25,910 nt of DNA from the NCBI RefSeq assembly GCF_000485595.1, contig NW_014577116.1:531491-557400 (forward strand). Direction: 5' to 3'. A program made the translations under genes and the position numbers. Source of the stretch: Priapulus caudatus (taxonomy: Eukaryota; Priapulida; Priapulimorpha; Priapulimorphida; Priapulidae). Under the pieces are notes generated by a model. It searched no databases. It was not told the origin of the DNA and was given only the letters and a program-made list of their open reading frames with translations. Shown here one piece after another: positions 20,494-25,910 of the stretch (positions are counted from its first letter, which is position 1; every line of letters starts with the position of its first letter).

Positions 20494-20849
20494 AGTGATT
20501 AAGTCACCGTAAATAGTAAAAAAAAAATCCACTTTTTCACAAAATATAAGTGATTCTGTTCACTTTTTATGGTTAAATTGCTGCATTATACTTCTTATTT
20601 TACTATATTGTTCGATGTGAACGTACACCCGTGACTCATACATAGCCCATAGCAAGCAATTAACGTTATGAACACTAATATCAAATCGTCCAGGTTTTTT
20701 GGATTTTTAGCTAGTTGAGAAACAATCTTATCAGGTAAGAATTAGACGATACGTTTAGTCCGGAAGTTTTTAGTTCTTACTTTTAATGTAAAAAAATGGC
20801 AACAAAAATTTTACAAATTTGACCATAGAAAATTCGTGACGTAGTCACT
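20494..20849 (+). mobile_element. TTAA-type MITE, copy 2 (356 bp)
   Basis: Flanked by TTAA at 20490-20493 and 20850-20853. Ends are AGTGATTAAGTCAC and, on the other strand, AGTGACTACGTCACG. Same orientation as copy 1. Differences between the copies are mostly substitutions plus A/T run-length changes, and each keeps its own TTAA pair, so they are separate insertions and not a local duplication. Confidence 0.9.
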
Positions 20850-20853
20850 TTAA

Positions 20854-21212
20854 AACAAAATAAAAATGATAAAAACGGTAGTTTACATCAATACTTGGGG
20901 ACCATGAGGAAACCTTACACGCTCTGTGTGCCGCAAACATTACTGTGTTCCAACATTGCTGTAAGAGTCTGTCTCCGACTATTTTTCCCAGATTTGCCTA
21001 CCCTTTCCACCTTTAATGAATTTACTATCTACTATCATGTTCAACTTGACATGACAACAGCCCGGCGTATATGCATACACTGAGCAGACCCTTACATGTT
21101 ATCTAGTATTTAATAACAATAACTACTGTAATAACTCACTGTAGCTAACATGAACTAAAACTTAAACGATAACTATCATATCGCGGGGACTTTACTAAGA
21201 CAAATGTGAGAA
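20854..21212. other. Non-coding stretch, no gene seen
   Basis: One short plus frame (20895-21083) without motif. Nothing else recognised. Confidence 0.5.
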
Positions 21213-21392
21213 TTTATTGTGGCTCTTTGGAAGGTCTTACTGCAGAGATATCATTACGGATGATCAAATATTCTAACCACAATAAATATACTACGCATTT
21301 TACAATACATTTGCGGTGAAGCAAATCACAAAGGAACAATAAATATACTACGCATTTTACAATAAATTTGCGGTGAAGCAAATCACAAAGGA
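21213..21392 (+). repeat. 57-bp tandem duplication with an inverted upstream partner
   Basis: AATAAATATACTACGCATTT through TTTGCGGTGAAGCAAATCACAAAGG occurs at 21281 and again at 21338, two nearly identical copies 57 bases apart. Each holds a mini hairpin ATTTGC-GGTGAA-GCAAAT. The first copy's start, CCACAATAAAT (21278-21288), is the inverse of ATTTATTGTGG (21212-21222). Confidence 0.9.
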
Positions 21393-21420
21393 ACCACTCT
21401 ACACCAATATCACACACGGC

Positions 21421-21432
21421 GGGGGGGGGGGG
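21421..21432. repeat. G12 homopolymer
   Basis: Twelve G in a row after CACACACGGC. Length is unreliable in most sequencing. Confidence 0.9.
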
Positions 21433-23740
21433 TGTTATACATGACCTTCCACTCACCAGTCACTTTCCCAAACTGCCGAGAAAACGGTCCCGTTCATGCT
21501 TGCGTTTAGCCCCATTTTTCATGCACGTGCTTGCACAACCGGCTGTTACTTTAACAAAACGCTCAACTAATTGCAAAAAGGAGGTTCCTTAATAGCTACT
21601 GTCAAACCAATTTCTTCCTTGTTAAATCTTCTGAACTACACAGCAATATAATGGATGGTACACCAGTGCGCTGCCTCTCAGCTCGTTAGATTCCCCAGTA
21701 AAAATATCCGTCGAGAAGAACAGGTAAATAACGCAAATTTACGCGAGAAATCTCATGCATCCGGGAGAAAAGCAACCCATGCAAACATAATCAAGAAGAA
21801 GTGGGTGGGCGGGGCTGATAATACACGCGGATGTCTGCGTAGCCGGGACTCAACTGGATGAGAGAAGATTAAAAACGAAACTAAACACGCGAATAAAATG
21901 TATAAAATATGATGCATAAAACGTATGAAATGTGTGCGTTCGTGCGTAGGTGCATACGTGCGATCACGATCGAATTAAGTGACGGAATTCCATGGCTTTA
22001 CACGTTAAAATGAAGCCCAGACAGAATTTGCCCCACCATCTGTACAACTGATGGGTGCCTTACACGCAATCTCTGATAGCAGTGAAAGTGCATACCGGTC
22101 AACACACATCGATTAGCACGAAACGTATAATGCAGAATTCGATCAGCTTTGAGTTCTATTGGCATGAAATTCGTTTTGGTTCATTTTCATGTAATTCTTA
22201 AACCAAACCATATTCACAACACAAATCTACTTGGTGCGCAAAAGGTCTTATTTAAATGGATTGGTGCAGCTTACGTAAATAAAGGTGTGAGAAACCAGCA
22301 TTCATTGCCCAGAAGTTTTTTGTGGTCGATACAAACTAGCCTGAGTGCTTTTGCCGATGACGTTGCAACCCAATACACAATTGCTAAGGTTTATGCCTCT
22401 AATCCAACTACGAGATATTAGCCGAGATTGTAATATAATTTACGGTGACTACCCTAATACTGGAAATTCGTGTGATGAACCCAATTTATTTCATCATCTA
22501 TTTCACGCTCAATATTTGTTCTCCACCTTGTGCGCCCCACAGAATTTAAGCGGCTATCTCACGAAATATGCTGGAGATTTCAACGATGGCGAAATCGTAG
22601 TCCTGGATAAACATCAGCATAAAACACGTTGAGGACGATTAAACTTGGCCTCGCAGCTACATTGTAATTCAGAGAAGAAACACTGGTGGCATAGATGCCT
22701 ATGATCTACGGGCGATGCGCGCATGGCAAACGTATATCCCAGTTCCGCTTCCCGGTGACCCACTGTCGCCGAGCATTTTATCCTCCTTCGTCATTCATTC
22801 GCATCTGTTGTTATTGAGAGAAGCTCGCTTCTGCAAGTTAAAGCCGGTTTTTGTACGATAATCTAGACTGTGACGGGTGAATTATAATCTAAGGAATGAC
22901 AATGCCGCACTTAATTGTTAATCCTTCAGATAATTACAAGATGCTCAAAATGTTTTGCACCGCAATTAATTTTTTCCACACGTCGTATGGCCAACGCCTG
23001 GACTTGGCAGAGGATTACAAGCCAACATCACGAAGGAATCGCCCGCTTTGAAAATAACAGTTATTTCCATTTAAAATCGTCATTGAAATGCCATTTTGAT
23101 TCATTGTTAAATAATTTGTAAAGGAATTCATCATTTCATTTGCATAATCAGATCACGTAGCGAGAAAGAGACCCTCTGCTGTGAGATTCTAATAATTTTT
23201 GGCTAAACCTAATCACATACACAGTGAAATAGTGCTGCTTTATCCCATTTTCGTGATATTAAATCAAATTTAACAAAATAAAAAAAGTGAAACGAATTAT
23301 TAAATTTGTTGTTCGTTTTTTTACTGTTTGGGAACATTGGAAAATTCTGGTATGAATCTTCGAGGGAAACAACATTGTAGTTTCATCTTCGCCATTTCAG
23401 CCATGCAGTGGACAAATCCTGCTGTCTATCTGATGGAGCAGCGGCGCTATATAATCCCCCACCACCGTGCTTTATTAGCTCTACGGGATATTCTACACGG
23501 GATAATGCAATAGCTATACATTAGTGACGATATCTGATATAAGCGGCATGAAATAGGAAGCACGCCCGGATTCTATATGTTCTTCAGATGTCATGTGTCA
23601 TCACTGTACGTGCTCTTATAGCTAATGCAAATGGTTTAGTTTACTGCAATGTTAACGATGAACATTTCTCCTGCTATTTTGCTATAACTACTTATTATTT
23701 GTAATGAATTGTACACAGTAGGGAGCTGTGATCAAACAAC
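21433..23740. other. Non-coding stretch, no gene seen
   Basis: Several plus frames of 60-95 codons (21655, 22149, 22345, 22915, 23328) show no reliable domain. A chance F-A-D-D word occurs near 22350. Nothing supportable. Confidence 0.5.
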
Positions 23741-23747
23741 GGCAGGC

Positions 23748-23823
23748 ACGTACGCACGCTGTACGCAAGTAAGCACGCGCACGCACGCGCACGTGCGACC
23801 GCACGAGTAAGCACACACGCACA
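23748..23823. repeat. CACG-type imperfect simple repeat
   Basis: Alternating purine-pyrimidine tract (GCACGTACGCACGC, GCACGCGCACGCACGCGCAC) of about 75 bases with interruptions. Confidence 0.75.
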
Positions 23824-25246
23824 TGGCTTCTGCTAAACCGTACTGTAGACGGGATACAATTACAACAAATTTACACCAAAACATTCGCAAGTAAAACAGT
23901 CAAAGCACCAAAAGCACAAGAATATTGCATCAAATCCTAAAAAAGTGGAAAATCACGCTGCTAAAAAGTTAATACGGCAATGAGTAAACTGCCTTAATTT
24001 AATAAAATAAACTACTAAAATGCAAAGCACAGAGACTATACAGCATGCATAACAGACCGCATGTAAGAGCAGCTGCACGATATTGATCAACACGATTGCT
24101 GGCATACCTGCAATCATACATTTCGTGAAGTCATAATCTCAGTCCAATATTATATAATGTCCTTGATAGAGGCACACATAAATTCAAAACGTTTGCATGT
24201 CAATAAAGAGCCATTTCACTAAAGCCGGCATATTGATTAGTAATCACGCGTTTCACTCACGACAAACGACGGGCAGTTTGATTACCAGATGTAGGGCTCA
24301 ATTTACAATAATGTTACCTGTCTAACCAAACACTTCTTTTGTAGCCACGTGGGTAATGAGATGTGAAGACACCGCAATTCACCCAGAACAATAGGCTAGC
24401 CTTGAGTGAGCCACTCAGATATTAAAAATGGGCTGGGCTGAATTGTTGTTATTGGGAATTTGTTTTCATTTAAATTCACATTTGAGATTAAATAAATAAT
24501 CTAAGTACACTGTTATGGATGTAGTCTAACCTCATACCAAAATGATGGCCATGTTGGGCGTGGATCCATTCCAGGCCAATTTCCTGCTACATCTATCCCC
24601 AGTTGATACACTTACAAGATCAAGATTTGATCACATTGAAAATAAGATTACCAGTAATTTTTAAGAAACTAAAATAATTGTTTGTCAAGACAACTACAGC
24701 TGTTCATAAAACGCACATGTTAAATTTCATTAAACATTTTTCTGTCAAACAATATGGTTGGGGTAAATAATTAATTTTTGGGATAGGTATTCCCATTGGC
24801 ACTTTAAATCAGTTCCTGTTGAATCTAGTGCCACCTACTGGGTAGATTAGTACCTGCTTATTTTACACATGAAACGACAACGAATGAGTCTAAAAGCACT
24901 GTCTGCGGTAGGAAGGTATGTGCTTTAATATTGGGAGAAATTGGACGGTCAGTGGCATGATCCAGAACACATCTAACAATCTCATTTCTTCTGGGTCAAT
25001 ATAAAACTAATAACAACTGTGCAAAATTGGATTTTAATTCATGACAACTTATTGCCATAATTTGGCGACTAGGTTTGCTTTTTCTCCACATACCCTAAAC
25101 CCTCTCTGCAAAAACTTTGAACTTGTTCAAGAAAACGAGTTTTTGTCCTTATTTATATTATATTATTATTTGTATTGCATATAATATACATGGCTCATAC
25201 ACAACACTCATCATTCAACATTATGCAGGACAAGTTCATCGCCGCA
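23824..25246. other. Non-coding stretch, no gene seen
   Basis: AT-rich, almost without open frames. No recognised element. Confidence 0.55.
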
Positions 25247-25267
25247 TCTAATCGGTATCCGATTAGA
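25247..25267. repeat. Small perfect hairpin
   Basis: TCTAATCGG, three-base loop TAT, CCGATTAGA. Confidence 0.6.
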
Positions 25268-25595
25268 AATCCAGATGCAGTGATGCTCACCTGATATGAC
25301 GTATTAGACTTGATATCTCTGCCAGCTAGAGATTACTCAAGAGTCGTGTGATCTGTGTTCAACGCTGTGCAGGTCAATCTATTGAGCCTATCAATCCATG
25401 TCGTGTGCGCATGTACACAGGTGTCTGCCTAACAGTTTCTCTAGCAACCTCTCCAGGGACAATTATACAGCAAGAAATTTATTCACATTTCCAGCACCTA
25501 CATTGGTTACTAGTGACACATGGTGGCCGAAATTGACATTTTCCCAGTTGCCAGTTTAATAAAATTACAAGTAATATTCCCAGTATCCATATTTA

Positions 25596-25636
25596 CAGAG
25601 CACGTATATCATATGATATGATATATACGTGCTCTG
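25596..25636. repeat. 41-bp hairpin
   Basis: CAGAGCACGTATAT and its exact inverse ATATACGTGCTCTG flank a 13-base loop that is itself rich in ATATGATATG. Third hairpin of this size class in the window, after 12926-12960 and 20412-20449; the arm sequences differ. Confidence 0.85.
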
Positions 25637-25821
25637 ATATTTACCATATAATCTCATTCACAAATTTATTGGAGATATCCCGGTTCCCAGATAATTAAGA
25701 TGGTCCAATCCCCCGCCATGAAAATAACTGCCCCTTCTTAAGTGGACACCTGTTTATAAAAGACATTTCTCAAGTTCGTCGTGAGTAAACCTTATATACA
25801 GGTTTTGGCTTTATAATAGCT

Positions 25822-25839
25822 GAGAGAGAGAGAGAGAGA

Positions 25840-25910
<71 letters not shown>
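25822..25910. repeat. AG microsatellite, open at the window edge
   Basis: More than 40 GA units with one interruption (GTGA near 25845). It continues to the last base, so its full length is unknown. Confidence 0.97.

Noticed and set aside
22149-22421. F-A-D-D word in a 90-codon frame, like a reverse transcriptase active site
   Set aside because: None of the neighbouring reverse-transcriptase blocks is present before or after it; a four-residue match by chance is likely.

Overview
This is eukaryotic, animal nuclear DNA that is poor in genes and rich in repeats. It is AT-rich overall and holds many AC/GT, AG, AT and trinucleotide microsatellites, several minisatellites, nested DNA-transposon remnants, an assembly gap (890 N), and no operon-like or bacterial structure. 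The one host gene I can support is the 3' end of a spliced ABC-G family transporter on the minus strand (two coding exons, about 9.96-10.86 kb). The style of that gene and the CpG-rich patches near 13.3-13.7 and 18.2-18.5 kb fit an arthropod, probably an insect. That is an inference; the species cannot be told from the window.

Layout. 0.28-0.71 kb is a long compound GT/GC microsatellite leading into a dispersed repeat, called here family A. Family A is split by a roughly 3.1 kb element (936-4047) with imperfect terminal inverted repeats of about 290 bp. The element's minus strand carries the broken remains of a transposase-like gene of the uncharacterised animal family with a H-A-L-T-G-C-D-T-T-S signature and a cysteine-rich tail. 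The other half of family A follows (4048-4600) and ends in a 22-bp minisatellite. 4.8-9.8 kb has no gene that I can support. 9.96-10.86 kb holds the ABC-G exons. 11.6-12.8 kb holds a 53-bp minisatellite that runs into the sequence gap and then an AC run. A perfect 35-bp hairpin and a CpG-rich stretch follow. 15.4-16.0 kb is an ordered chain of trinucleotide repeats flanked by a direct duplication, which leads straight into a second, uninterrupted copy of family A (16.0-16.8 kb). At 17.7-18.1 and 20.5-20.85 kb lie two copies of one roughly 357-bp MITE with TTAA target duplications. Between them are a CpG-rich patch, a cryptic 21-bp minisatellite and a perfect 38-bp hairpin. From 21 to 25.9 kb there are small tandem duplications, two more hairpins and a terminal AG microsatellite at the window edge.

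Nothing suggests that these features form a single functional system. The most informative signals are the long-TIR element with its decayed transposase-like gene, the natural empty site for it in the second copy of family A, the TTAA MITE family, and three very clean hairpins of 35-41 bp. Most open frames in the window are by-products of microsatellites, CpG-rich DNA or the N gap, and are not listed as genes.
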